Of a stretch of 62,988 nucleotides of DNA, positions 1 to 8,288 are shown piece by piece. The translations under genes were made by a program, and so were the position numbers. The notes beneath the pieces are model-generated. The model saw only the letters and a list, made by a program, of their open reading frames with translations. It was not told where the DNA came from and made no database searches. Within the stretch, counting starts at the first letter, position 1. Every line of letters begins with the position of its first letter. The stretch is from DASSNR01 sp036278935 (GTDB taxonomy: Bacteria > Gemmatimonadota > Gemmatimonadetes > Gemmatimonadales > Gemmatimonadaceae), in contig DASUKA010000072.1 in NCBI GenBank assembly GCA_036278935.1, forward strand, positions 1-62,988, read 5' to 3'.

Positions 1-138
1 GGCTTCACGCGCCGCTACCGCGGCACCGGACTCGGCCTCTTCATCTCGCAGCGCCTGGCCGCGCTATTAGGCGGCCGGATCGAGGTGCAATCCGTGGTTG
101 GGGAGGGGAGTGTGTTTACAGTGGTGCTGCCGGGATGA
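1..138 (+). CDS. Sensor histidine kinase, C-terminal fragment
   Basis: The frame is open from the window edge and stops at TGA 136-138. The 45 visible residues end a HATPase_c ATP-binding domain: the G2 box reads GTGLGLFISQ, followed by GGRIEVQS and a final beta-strand SVFTVVLPG. These are typical of the last part of a histidine kinase catalytic domain. The gene starts upstream of the window, so sensor type and partner cannot be told. A word-repeat hairpin element begins directly after the stop codon. Confidence 0.85.
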   Translation, partial: GFTRRYRGTGLGLFISQRLAALLGGRIEVQSVVGEGSVFTVVLPG

Positions 139-139
139 G

Positions 140-300
140 GACTGGGTCAGTGGGTCAGTGAGCCAGCGGGTCAGTCGGCCAGTGGGTCAGAAACCGCCCG
201 GATGAGCGCGGCCCTCTCCCTCGCAGCCGTTCCTGACCCACTGAGATCTGACCCATTGACTCACTGACTCTCCCTGTTCCCTTCTCCCTCGCTGTTCCAG
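140..300. repeat. Word-repeat hairpin element E1 (GGGTCAGTG type)
   Basis: The left arm (141-190) is a tandem of degenerate units like TGGGTCAG. The right arm (232-270) carries the reverse complement, CTGACCCA-type units, and continues into a tract of TTCCC/CTCCC. The core between the arms (about 189-234) starts CAGAAACCGCCCGGATGAGC and ends GCCGTTCC; it matches the core of the element at 57.5 kb. The right arm ends just before the sucA start and leaves no Shine-Dalgarno motif. It could be a terminator or attenuator, a leader hairpin, or a mobile palindrome. Confidence 0.8.
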
Positions 301-312
301 TAACTTTCCCAC

Positions 313-3177
313 ATGACATCCCTCCCCATTACGGGCGTCTTCAACGACGCCTACATCGCCGAGTTGTACGAGTCGTTTCTGCGCGACCCTGCGTCGGTCG
401 ATACGTCGTGGCGGCAGTTCTTCCAGCTCGCGGCGAGTCTGTCCGGCGGGGCGGCCGCGCCCAGGGCCGATGCGGCGTATCTGCGCGCGGTTGCCGGGGC
501 GGCGGGGCTCGTACAGGCCGTGCGTCAGTACGGGCATCTTGCCGTACAGCTCGACCCACTCGGCTCCCAGCCGCTGGGCGCGGCGGAGCTGAGCCCGGAG
601 TTCCACGGCATAACCGAGCACGATCTGAGCACCATTCCCGGCGCCGCGCTGGGCTTTGACCAGGTGGCGACCGCCGCGGAGGCGGTCGCGCGGCTGCGCG
701 AGTGGTACTCCTCGACCATCGGCTTCGAGTTCGAGCATATCGAGGACGAAGGGGAGCGCGAGTGGTTCCGGGAGCAGATCGAGCAGGGAGGGGGGGCGAT
801 GCGACGCGTGCTCACGCCGGAGGAGAAGCAGACCGTCCTGCGTCGCCTGACGGAAGTCGACGGCCTTGAGCGCTTTCTGGGGCGCGTGTTCCTGGGGCAC
901 AAGCGCTTCTCCATCGAGGGGACGGACGTGCTCGTCCCCATGCTCGACGCGAGCATCGAGCACGCGGCCGGCATGGGCGCGCAGGACGTCGTCGTCGGGA
1001 TGGCGCACCGTGGCCGTCTCGATGTCCTGGCCTACATCCTCGACGTGTCGATGGCGTCCATCTTTTCCGAGTTCGAAGGGAAGCCTGCCGCGCCGACCGC
1101 GGCCAGCGACACCGGCGACGTGAAGTACCACCTCGGCGCGTCCACCGAAAAGGCACTCCCCGACGGTCGGCGCCTTGCCGTGACGCTCGTGCCGAACCCG
1201 AGTCACCTGGAGTTCGTCGACCCGGTGGTTCAGGGAGTGGCGCGGGCGAAGCAAATGCGCGGGAGAGGAGAGAGGAGAAAGGCGAAAGAAGGAGCTGTCT
1301 CAGGGGATGGGGCGGTTTCCCAGGAGTTGGAGCCCTCTCTCGTTTCTCCTGTCTCCTCTCTCGTCCTCCCCATCCTCATCCACGGCGACGCGTCGTTCAC
1401 GGGGGAAGGGGTGGTGGCCGAGACGCTCAATCTCTCGGCACTGCGAGGGTACAGTACGGGGGGGACGCTGCACATCATCGCCAACAACCAGGTCGGATTC
1501 ACCACCGATCCGCGCGATGGCCGCTCGACGTACTACGCCAGCGATCTCGCGAAGGGCTTCGGCGTGCCGATCATGCACGTGAATGGGGACGACGCGGAGG
1601 CGTGTCTTGCAGCCACCTGGCTCGCACTCGCCTATCGCGAACGGTTCAGCAAGGACGTGTTGATCGACGTCGTGGGCTACCGCAGACACGGACACAACGA
1701 GACGGATGAACCGGCATACACCCAGCCGCTGCTGTACCAGGCCGTCCGCGCGCATCCGACGCCGCGCGAAGTGTGGGGCGCGCGGCTGGAGCGCGAAGGT
1801 ATCGTGACGGCCGACGGGGTGAAGCAACTCGACGCGGAGGTGCAGGACTCGCTGCAGGCGGTCTACGACACGATAAAGGCGGAAGACGAGAGCCGAGAGG
1901 AGACAGGAGAGAAGCGAGACGGCCGCAAGAGCGAGAGGCAGTTACCAGGAGTAGAGAGAGCTGGGGAAGGTCACGCGGAGCCCGACGATACAGGCGTGAA
2001 GGCGGAACAGCTCATCGCGCTCAACGAGCGGTTGCTCACCTGGCCGACGGAATTCCACCCCAACCCCAAGCTCGCGCGGCAGCTCGAGCGCCGCCGTACG
2101 GCGCTGAGCGCCGGCGAGGAGGGACGAATCGATTGGGGGCACGCAGAGGCGCTGGCATGGGCATCGGTGCTCATGGAGGGCACATCGGTGCGCATCTCCG
2201 GGCAGGACGCGGAGCGTGGCACCTTCTCCCATCGCCAGGCGGTGCTGCACGACGTGGAGAACGGGTCCACGTATGTCGCGCTCGAGCATCTGCCAGGTGC
2301 CACTGGACACTTCGCCATCTACAATAGTCCGCTCTCCGAGACCGCGGTGATGGGCTTCGAGTACGGATACAGTGTGGCGTCGCCGCGCACGCTGGTGCTC
2401 TGGGAGGCGCAGTACGGCGACTTCGCGAATGTGGCGGCGCCGATCATCGACCAGTTCATCGCTGCCGGGTATGCCAAGTGGGGTCAGCGCTCGGGGCTCG
2501 TCCTGCTGCTGCCGCACGGCTACGAGGGCGGGGGCCCGGAGCATTCGAGTGCGCGGCTGGAGCGCTATCTGCAGCTCGCCGCCGAGGACAACCTCTGTAT
2601 CGCCTATCCCTCCACGCCGGCGCAGTACTTCCACATTCTGCGGCGGCACGCGGTACTCGCGGAGCGGCGCCCGCTCGTGCTGATGCAGCCCAAGAGTCTG
2701 CTGCGCCTTCCGCAGGCGGCGTCGCATCTGAGCGATCTGACGAGCGGCGCGTTCCGCCCGGTGATCGACGATCCCGTCGCACAGACGCCGGAGCAGGTAC
2801 AGCGCCTGATCTTCTGCACGGGGAAGTTGTACTACGATCTCGCGGCGCAGTCGCGCGATGGACTGGGAGTGGCGCTCGTGCGGGTGGAGGAACTCTACCC
2901 ATGGCCGCATGAGGCCGTGCAGCAGGTGCTCGACCGGTATACGGCGGTGCGCGAGGTCGTGTGGGCGCAGGAGGAGCCGAAGAACATGGGGGCATGGACC
3001 CTCGTCGCGCCGCGGCTCCGCGCCGCCGTCGGGAACGCTACCCCGATCCAGTATGTTGGTCGTCCGGAGCGCGCGAGCCCGGCGGAAGGGTACCCCGGGC
3101 CCTCCGCCCAGGAGCAGGAGCGGATTGTGAAGGAAGCGCTGGGCTCGGGGGTAAGAGCGATGAGTCATGAGTTGTGA
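313..3177 (+). CDS. sucA: 2-oxoglutarate dehydrogenase E1 component
   Basis: Thiamine-diphosphate-dependent E1 of the 2-oxoglutarate dehydrogenase complex; it decarboxylates 2-oxoglutarate in the TCA cycle. The N-terminal anchor domain is recognisable (NDAYIAELYESFLRDP, about residues 9-24). The catalytic part shows VVGMAHRGRLDVLAYI, PILIHGDASFTGEGVVAE, RRHGHNETDEPAYTQP and, in the transketolase-like C-terminal half, WEAQYGDFANVA and LLPHGYEGGGPEHSSARLER. The length, 954 residues, slightly exceeds the usual 930-940. Two extra stretches explain this: residues about 317-353 and about 522-560 are low-complexity and are encoded by GA/CT-rich word-repeat DNA. The last residues and the stop lie in the left arm of the next hairpin element. 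No Shine-Dalgarno sequence precedes ATG 313, only a pyrimidine-rich tract. No sucB is visible nearby. Confidence 0.95.
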   Translation: MTSLPITGVFNDAYIAELYESFLRDPASVDTSWRQFFQLAASLSGGAAAPRADAAYLRAVAGAAGLVQAVRQYGHLAVQLDPLGSQPLGAAELSPEFHGITEHDLSTIPGAALGFDQVATAAEAVARLREWYSSTIGFEFEHIEDEGEREWFREQIEQGGGAMRRVLTPEEKQTVLRRLTEVDGLERFLGRVFLGHKRFSIEGTDVLVPMLDASIEHAAGMGAQDVVVGMAHRGRLDVLAYILDVSMASIFSEFEGKPAAPTAASDTGDVKYHLGASTEKALPDGRRLAVTLVPNPSHLEFVDPVVQGVARAKQMRGRGERRKAKEGAVSGDGAVSQELEPSLVSPVSSLVLPILIHGDASFTGEGVVAETLNLSALRGYSTGGTLHIIANNQVGFTTDPRDGRSTYYASDLAKGFGVPIMHVNGDDAEACLAATWLALAYRERFSKDVLIDVVGYRRHGHNETDEPAYTQPLLYQAVRAHPTPREVWGARLEREGIVTADGVKQLDAEVQDSLQAVYDTIKAEDESREETGEKRDGRKSERQLPGVERAGEGHAEPDDTGVKAEQLIALNERLLTWPTEFHPNPKLARQLERRRTALSAGEEGRIDWGHAEALAWASVLMEGTSVRISGQDAERGTFSHRQAVLHDVENGSTYVALEHLPGATGHFAIYNSPLSETAVMGFEYGYSVASPRTLVLWEAQYGDFANVAAPIIDQFIAAGYAKWGQRSGLVLLLPHGYEGGGPEHSSARLERYLQLAAEDNLCIAYPSTPAQYFHILRRHAVLAERRPLVLMQPKSLLRLPQAASHLSDLTSGAFRPVIDDPVAQTPEQVQRLIFCTGKLYYDLAAQSRDGLGVALVRVEELYPWPHEAVQQVLDRYTAVREVVWAQEEPKNMGAWTLVAPRLRAAVGNATPIQYVGRPERASPAEGYPGPSAQEQERIVKEALGSGVRAMSHEL
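1259..1371. repeat. In-frame word-repeat hairpin element E2 inside sucA
   Basis: A purine arm of GGAGAGAGGAGAAAG-type words (1261-1295) is followed by a core and a pyrimidine arm of CTCTCTCGTTTCTCCT-type words (1331-1371). This is the same word class as the intergenic elements at 5.96, 24.4 and 26.1 kb. It is translated without stop or frameshift as about 35 residues between ARAKQMRGR and LVLPILIHGDA. From memory of E. coli SucA this link is short (about 12 residues), so the stretch looks like an insertion tolerated at a loop. Confidence 0.8.
1882..1970. repeat. Second GA-rich in-frame stretch in sucA (half element?)
   Basis: Purine-rich words similar to the GGAGAGAGGAG class (for example GAGAGGAGACAGGAGAGAAG) run for about 90 bases with no matching pyrimidine arm. 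They encode a charged, Arg/Glu-rich stretch between YDTIKAED and EPDDTGVKAEQL. The position is a variable linker in SucA. It may be a decayed or one-armed copy of the hairpin family, or simple local repeat expansion. Confidence 0.5.
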
Positions 3178-3290
3178 GTGATGAGTTGTGAGTGATGAGC
3201 GTCCCGCACGCAGTGCCCATCTCGCCTGATTCACAACTCGGAACTCACACCTCAGAACTCACACCGCTTTCCCTTCTGCATTCATCACTC
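3158..3290. repeat. Word-repeat hairpin element E3 (GAGTTGTGAGTGAT type)
   Basis: The left arm (3161-3200) contains two near-copies of GAGTTGTGAGTGAT. The right arm (3230-3290) contains complementary units such as CACAACTCGGAACTCACAC and ATCACTC. The core, CGTCCCGCAC...CCATCTCGCC..ATTCAC, resembles the core of the element at 23.6 kb. The left arm overlaps the sucA end and provides its last codons and stop. The right arm leads into the start of the PIG-L gene. Confidence 0.8.
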
Positions 3291-3310
3291 AATACCACAC
3301 GGTATCCCCC

Positions 3311-6037
3311 GTGAAACGATCTCTTCTCGCAATCATCGCATTCCTGGTCTGTGGTCCGGGGCGGGCCTGCGCGCAACAGCATGGCGCCGTCGCACTGGGA
3401 GAGGCCGTTGCCGGACTCGGTGTGACCACGCGCGTCCTGGTGATCGGGGCGCACCCGGACGATGAGGATACGCGGCTCATCGCGTGGCTGCAGCGTGGCC
3501 ACCACGTGGAGACGGCGTATCTCTCGCTCACGCGAGGCGACGGCGGGCAGAATCTGCTTGGTGATGAGCTGGGGAATGCGCTCGGCGTCATCCGCACACA
3601 GGAACTGCTCGCGGCGCGGCGGATCGACGGCGCGGAACAGTACTTCACGCGCGCGTACGATTTCGGGTTCTCCAAGAGCGCGGCGGAGACGCTGGAACAC
3701 TGGTCGCACGATTCCGTGCTGAAGGATGTGGTGACGGTGGTACGCGCCTTCAGGCCGCAGGTGATCGTGTCGGTGTTCACGGGGACGCCGCGCGATGGAC
3801 ACGGCAACCACCAGGTGGCCGGGATCGTGGCGCGCGAAGCGTACGATGCGGCGGCGGACACCGTGCGCTTCCCGCGCTCCGCCACGCAGGGACTCGGGCC
3901 CTGGACGCCGCTCAAGTTCTACCGTGGCGCGTGGTTCAACCACACGTCGGCGACCATGAGCTTCGATGTCGGCGCCTACGACCCGCTCATCGGGAAATCG
4001 TATGCGGAGATTGCGGCGGAGAGCCGGTCGCAGCACAAGTCGCAGGGGTTCGGCCGGCTGCAGCGCAAGGGAGCGCAGCTGGACTTCGTGAAGCGCGAGG
4101 GATCGCGCGTGAATGCGAACGTGCCACCCGGGGAGGAGCATTCCCTGTTCGACGGGATCGACACGACCTGGACGCGCCTCGTCCCGTTGGTGCACACCAC
4201 GGCACAGCGTGCGGCGCTCGATTCGCTCGGACAGGCCATCCAGGCGGCGCAACACCAGCTCGATCTCTTCCATCCTGCCGGCGCGGTACCCGCACTGGCG
4301 CGGGTGAAGATGCTGTTGGACCGGGTGCGGTGCGAACCCGCACGCGGGGCGTCATGCGGCCCGGTGAACGCGGATGTGGCCACGACGCTGCACGAAGGTG
4401 AGAAGCGTGCTGCACGGGCGCTCATGCTGGCCGCGGGGGTGGCGGTGGAAGCGACGGTTCCACGCCCGGTGGTAGCCAGCAGCGATCCGGCGTACGGCCA
4501 CACGGGCGACAGCATCCCTGTCACGGTGGCCGTGTACGATCAGGGCCCGCTCCCCGTGCAGGTGCGGGGGATCACGCTCGTCGGTGCGTCGCACCAGGCG
4601 TCCTGGGCGGCCGCGGATCCTGTGGTCACCATCGCGCCGGACAGCGCGTACCAATGGAGCGGCGCGGCCACCTTCGATAGCCTCACGCAGCCGTGGTGGC
4701 TGGTGACGCCGCGCGAGCATGACATGTTCACGCAGCCGGCATCCACGCGCTCGGAGGCGGCACGCGAGCTGCGCGACTATGCGCAGCTGCGTCTGGACAT
4801 CGGCGGCGCGCCAGTGGAGGCGATGACGCAAATTGTCTATCACCATGCGGACCCGTTGCGCGGCGACTACCGGCGGCCGCTCGAAGTGGTTCCCGCGATT
4901 TCCGTGACGCTCGATCGCACGGTCGAGTACGCGCCAGCCGGGGCGGCGCTCGATCGCTCCGTGCGCGTGCACCTGCGCTCCGGTTCCGCGGAATCGCGCA
5001 CCGTGCGCGTGGCGCTGCGGCTGCCAGCCGGTCTCCGCGCGGATTCCGCCGTGCGCACCGCCACCCTCTCGTCACCCGGTGCCACGCAGACGGTCACCTT
5101 CCGAGTGCGGGGCCGCGTTGCCGCCGGCGCGCACACCATCTCGGCAACGGCAACCGTGGCGCCGGGGGCTGGCGCGCGAATGGCGAGCGCGCGGCCGGCA
5201 GTGTTCACCACCGGCTACATCCCGATCGACTATTCGCACATCACGCCGCAGACGCTGTATCGCGATGCGGCCATCCGGCTGCAGGCGGTGGACGTCAAGC
5301 TGCCGTCGCATCTGCAGGTGGGCTACATCAAGGGCGTGGGCGACAACGTCGCGCCGATGTTGCAGGAGATTGGCGTCCCGATCACCGACATCGACCCGAC
5401 GACGCTGGCCACGACCAACCTTGGCCGATACACGACGATCGTGATCGGGACGCGCGCCTACGCCTCGCATCCGGCCCTTCTGGCGAACAATGCGCGGCTG
5501 TTCGATTACGTGCGCCGCGGCGGTACGCTTGTGGTGCAGTACGGCCAGTACGAGATGCAGCGCCCCGGCATCATGCCGTATCCGATCACGCTCACGCGCC
5601 CGGCCGATCGCGTGACCGACGAGAACGCGCCGGTCACCGTGCTGCGTCCGAAGAGTCCGCTCCTCAACTGGCCGAACGCCATCGGCGCCTCCGACTGGCG
5701 GGGGTGGGTGCAGGAGCGCTCGCTCTATATGCCGCACACCTTCGATTCGCACTACACGCCGATTCTCGCGATGAACGATCCGGGCGAGCAGCCGGACTCC
5801 GCCGCCATCCTCATCGCGCGCTACGGTGCCGGCACCTACGTCTACACCACGCTCTCGCTCTTCCGCCAGCTGCCGGCCGGCGTACCCGGCGGCGCACGCA
5901 TCTTCGCGAACCTGTTGGGCGCGGGGTGTGGGACGGCGCGAGCGGCGGGCGATGGAACGGCAAGAAAGGAGAGAGGAGAAAGTAGAGAGGCAGCGTGTGG
6001 GGTGAATGCAGTGCGGCGTGTGGGGAGTACGCGGTGA
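3311..6037 (+). CDS. PIG-L/LmbE family deacetylase-like protein, secreted
   Basis: A 908-residue protein with GTG start and an N-terminal signal peptide (MKRSLLAIIAFLVCG...ACAQQ). A PIG-L N-acetylglucosamine deacetylase domain follows, with the metal-binding AHPDDED motif near residue 47 and the second ligand region DGHGNHQVAG near residue 160. The family hydrolyses N-acetyl groups of amino-sugar conjugates using zinc; the substrate here is unknown. The remaining 600 residues contain beta-sandwich-like repeats (about 390-640) and a C-terminal domain resembling a glutamine-amidotransferase-like fold (IVIGTRAYASHP, GGTLVVQYGQYE). This layout recurs in large periplasmic PIG-L proteins. The last 25 or so residues are encoded by the left arm of a hairpin element. 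The stop overlaps the next start as GTGA. No Shine-Dalgarno sequence is visible. Confidence 0.85.
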   Translation: MKRSLLAIIAFLVCGPGRACAQQHGAVALGEAVAGLGVTTRVLVIGAHPDDEDTRLIAWLQRGHHVETAYLSLTRGDGGQNLLGDELGNALGVIRTQELLAARRIDGAEQYFTRAYDFGFSKSAAETLEHWSHDSVLKDVVTVVRAFRPQVIVSVFTGTPRDGHGNHQVAGIVAREAYDAAADTVRFPRSATQGLGPWTPLKFYRGAWFNHTSATMSFDVGAYDPLIGKSYAEIAAESRSQHKSQGFGRLQRKGAQLDFVKREGSRVNANVPPGEEHSLFDGIDTTWTRLVPLVHTTAQRAALDSLGQAIQAAQHQLDLFHPAGAVPALARVKMLLDRVRCEPARGASCGPVNADVATTLHEGEKRAARALMLAAGVAVEATVPRPVVASSDPAYGHTGDSIPVTVAVYDQGPLPVQVRGITLVGASHQASWAAADPVVTIAPDSAYQWSGAATFDSLTQPWWLVTPREHDMFTQPASTRSEAARELRDYAQLRLDIGGAPVEAMTQIVYHHADPLRGDYRRPLEVVPAISVTLDRTVEYAPAGAALDRSVRVHLRSGSAESRTVRVALRLPAGLRADSAVRTATLSSPGATQTVTFRVRGRVAAGAHTISATATVAPGAGARMASARPAVFTTGYIPIDYSHITPQTLYRDAAIRLQAVDVKLPSHLQVGYIKGVGDNVAPMLQEIGVPITDIDPTTLATTNLGRYTTIVIGTRAYASHPALLANNARLFDYVRRGGTLVVQYGQYEMQRPGIMPYPITLTRPADRVTDENAPVTVLRPKSPLLNWPNAIGASDWRGWVQERSLYMPHTFDSHYTPILAMNDPGEQPDSAAILIARYGAGTYVYTTLSLFRQLPAGVPGGARIFANLLGAGCGTARAAGDGTARKERGESREAACGVNAVRRVGSTR

Positions 6038-6080
6038 GTCGCCTCTCACCTCTCGCCTTTCTCCTCTCGCTGTCTTTGGT
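5963..6080. repeat. Word-repeat hairpin element E4 (GGAGAGAGGAGAAAG type), gene-overlapping
   Basis: The left arm (5963-5990) is AAAGGAGAGAGGAGAAAG plus GTAGAGAGG. The right arm (6050-6080) is CTCTCACCTCTCGCC followed by TTTCTCCTCTCGCT (6058-6071). That 14-base string recurs exactly in the elements at 24490-24503 and 26175-26188. The left arm encodes the C-terminus of the PIG-L protein. The right arm encodes the hydrophobic core of the signal peptide of the following lipoprotein, so the element is coding on both sides of the gene junction. Confidence 0.85.
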
Positions 6081-7071
6081 TGTCCTCGCCGCCTGCGCGG
6101 GCGACGGGCGCACGGTGCTCACGGTCTACTCGCCGCACGGCAGCGAGCTGCTCGGCTATTACGAGCGCGCTTTCGAGCACGCGCATCCTGACGTGGATGT
6201 CCAGCCGGTGGACATGGGCTCGCAGGACGTGCTCGAACGGTTGCGCGCGGAGCGGGCGAACCCGCAGGCGGACATCTGGTTCGGGGCGCCGGCGTCCATC
6301 TTCGCGCGGGGCGCCAGCGAGCATCTGCTCGACGCCTACACACCAACGTGGGCGGACAAGGTCCCGGCCGATGCGAAAGATCCGAGCAACTACTGGTACG
6401 GTACGTATCTCACGCCCGAAGTCATCGCGTACAACAGCAAGGCGGTGAGCGCCGAGCAGGCCCCGAAGGATTGGGACGACGTGCTGGACCCCAGGTGGAA
6501 GGGGAAGGTCCTGATCCGCGATCCGATCGGGAGCGGCACCATGCGCGCTATCTTCGGCGCGATGATCGTGCGTGGAATCAAGCAGACCGGTGATACCGCG
6601 TGGGGGATGAACTGGCTGCGCCGTCTCGACGCGAATACCAAGGAGTACACGCTCAATCCCACCATTCTCTACCAGAAGCTCGGTCGGGAGGAGGGACTGA
6701 TCACGCTATGGGACATGCCGGATATCGCGCGGCTCACGGAACGGACTGGCATTCCGGTGGGCTACGCGATTCCCACGAGCGGCACGCCGCTGCTGGTGGA
6801 CGCGATTGCCATCGTGCATGGCACCAAGCATCCGGCCATCGCCAGGCAGTTCTACGAGTTCGTGACGACGACGCACGCGCTCATCACGGCAGCTGACAGC
6901 TTCGCGCGCATCCCGGCGCGCACGGACATCCCCCTCGACTCGCTGCCCAAGTGGGTGCGCCAGGCGAAAACCGACATCACGCCGATGCCGCTGGATCGCC
7001 CGTTACTCGAGCAGCATCTGGATGCGTGGATGCGCTACTGGGACTCGAACATCCGGAACCGGAACCATTGA
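6034..7071 (+). CDS. ABC transporter substrate-binding lipoprotein (ferric-iron type)
   Basis: Periplasmic binding lipoprotein of the extracellular solute-binding family 1 / ferric-iron branch (AfuA/FbpA-like). GTG 6034 is chosen because it overlaps the upstream stop (GTGA) and gives a compact lipoprotein signal ending LVVLAAC. The mature part starts with TVYSPHGSELLGYYERAFE and contains SQDVLERLRAE, ADIWFGAP and PLLVDAIAIVHGTKHP, as in this family. Its 345 residues are normal. It is co-directional with an ATPase and a fused permease, which supports an importer. The ligand could be Fe(III) or a phosphonate/polyamine-like solute; sequence alone does not decide. The hydrophobic Ser/Leu signal core is encoded by the CT-rich arm of a hairpin element. 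Confidence 0.85.
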   Translation: MSRLSPLAFLLSLSLVVLAACAGDGRTVLTVYSPHGSELLGYYERAFEHAHPDVDVQPVDMGSQDVLERLRAERANPQADIWFGAPASIFARGASEHLLDAYTPTWADKVPADAKDPSNYWYGTYLTPEVIAYNSKAVSAEQAPKDWDDVLDPRWKGKVLIRDPIGSGTMRAIFGAMIVRGIKQTGDTAWGMNWLRRLDANTKEYTLNPTILYQKLGREEGLITLWDMPDIARLTERTGIPVGYAIPTSGTPLLVDAIAIVHGTKHPAIARQFYEFVTTTHALITAADSFARIPARTDIPLDSLPKWVRQAKTDITPMPLDRPLLEQHLDAWMRYWDSNIRNRNH

Positions 7072-8288
7072 TGCGGAGGGCGGGAGGCGCACGACAAGAG
7101 AGTAGGGAGCAGGGAACGGGGAACGGGGAGGTGACCGGCTCCCCGGAGACCGCCCGCTCCTCCGAGCGCCGTCCCACCACTCAGGACCCACACCTCACAC
7201 CTCACAACCCAACCCCCGCTCTCTCGCTGGTCAACCTCACGCGCCGCTTCGGCGCGCAGGCGGCGGTGGATCATCTATCGCTCGACGTGGCGCGCGGCGA
7301 GCTCCTGGCGCTCGTCGGCGCATCGGGATCGGGAAAGACGACCACGCTCCGTATGATCGCTGGGTACGAGTACCCCGACGAGGGGCGCGTGATGCTTGCG
7401 GATGGCGAGGGCGAGGCACGTGACATCACCGCGCTTCCACCGCAGCGGCGTCACTTCGGGATGGTCTTCCAGCACTATGCGCTCTTCCCGCATATGACGG
7501 TGGGGGAGAATGTCGCCTTCGGGTTGGAAGCGCGTGGCGTGTCCAAGCGAGAGCGGCTGGAGCGCGCGGAGCGAGCGCTGGCGGCCACGGGGCTGGCCGG
7601 GGCGCGCGGGCGGGCGGTGCAATCGCTCTCCGGGGGCGAGCAGCAGCGGGTCGCGCTGGCGCGGGCGATGGTCATCGAGCCACAGGTGTTGCTGCTCGAT
7701 GAGCCGCTGTCGAATCTGGATTTCGCGTTGCGCCGCGCCATGCATGCCGAGTTGCGCGGGATGCTGCGCCGCTTCGGCGCGACGGTGGTGTTCGTGACGC
7801 ACGATCAGGAGGACGCCTTTGCGGTGGCCGATCGCGTGGCGTTGCTGGCACACGGTCGCCTGTTGCAGGTCGGTACGCCGGAGAATCTCTACGACCGTCC
7901 GGTGTCACGCGCGGTGGCCGAGTTCATCGGGCGGGCGACGCTGGTGCCCGCGCGCGTGGAGGGGGAGCGGGATGGAGAGCGGGCGATCATCCGGCTGGGA
8001 GAGAGCGAGCAGTGTGTGGCGGCGGCCGTGCCGCCGGAGTGGCGCGGTGAGGGTGAAGCCTTCGCGGTGCTGCGTCCCGACGCGCTTGCGTTCGCGCCGC
8101 CGGATGCGCTGAATGGGTGGCCGGGCGAGGTGGTCGGGCGCCGGTTTGCCGGTGTGGCCGTGACCTACGTGGTGCGATTGAGCCACGGGGTGGAGGTGGA
8201 AGTGACGAGCCGGGACCGGTCGGTGCGCGAGGGGGAGCGTGTGGCGCTCCGAATTGCGCATGAGCCGGTGGCTGTGGTGGAGGGATGA
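7071..8288 (+). CDS. ABC transporter ATP-binding protein (FbpC/PotA-like)
   Basis: ATPase of the importer, 405 residues from ATG 7071, which overlaps the upstream TGA (TGATG, translational coupling). Walker A is GASGSGKTT, the Q-loop region is FGMVFQHYALFPHM, the signature is LSGGEQQRVALARAM, Walker B is VLLLDEPLSNLD and the switch is VFVTHDQEDA. A C-terminal TOBE-like domain (about 290-405) is typical of the iron/spermidine/maltose-type ATPases. The family core starts near ALSLVNLTRRFG; the first 50 or so residues are an unusual Arg/Thr/Pro-rich extension encoded by hairpin element E5. No other start codon near the core was found, so the extension is probably translated. Confidence 0.9.
   Translation: MRRAGGARQESREQGTGNGEVTGSPETARSSERRPTTQDPHLTPHNPTPALSLVNLTRRFGAQAAVDHLSLDVARGELLALVGASGSGKTTTLRMIAGYEYPDEGRVMLADGEGEARDITALPPQRRHFGMVFQHYALFPHMTVGENVAFGLEARGVSKRERLERAERALAATGLAGARGRAVQSLSGGEQQRVALARAMVIEPQVLLLDEPLSNLDFALRRAMHAELRGMLRRFGATVVFVTHDQEDAFAVADRVALLAHGRLLQVGTPENLYDRPVSRAVAEFIGRATLVPARVEGERDGERAIIRLGESEQCVAAAVPPEWRGEGEAFAVLRPDALAFAPPDALNGWPGEVVGRRFAGVAVTYVVRLSHGVEVEVTSRDRSVREGERVALRIAHEPVAVVEG
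7097..7227. repeat. Word-repeat hairpin element E5 (mixed words) within ATPase 5' end
   Basis: The left arm is AGAGAGTAGGGAGCAGGGAA followed by two GGGAACGGGG-type units (to about 7131). The right arm (7177-7227) is CCACCACTCAGGACCCACAC followed by two CCTCACA units and CCGCTCTCTCGC. Unlike other copies the two arms use different words, although the outer AGAGAG/CTCTCT ends pair. The whole element reads through in frame as the N-terminal extension of the ABC ATPase. Confidence 0.65.

Noticed and set aside
140..300. Word-repeat arms as a CRISPR-like array
   Set aside because: Repeats are degenerate, contiguous without unique spacers, and inverted in the second arm; no cas genes are present.
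1259..1371. sucA insertion as a sequencing or frameshift artefact
   Set aside because: Both flanks stay in the correct frame and the repeat words match other loci, which an error would not produce.
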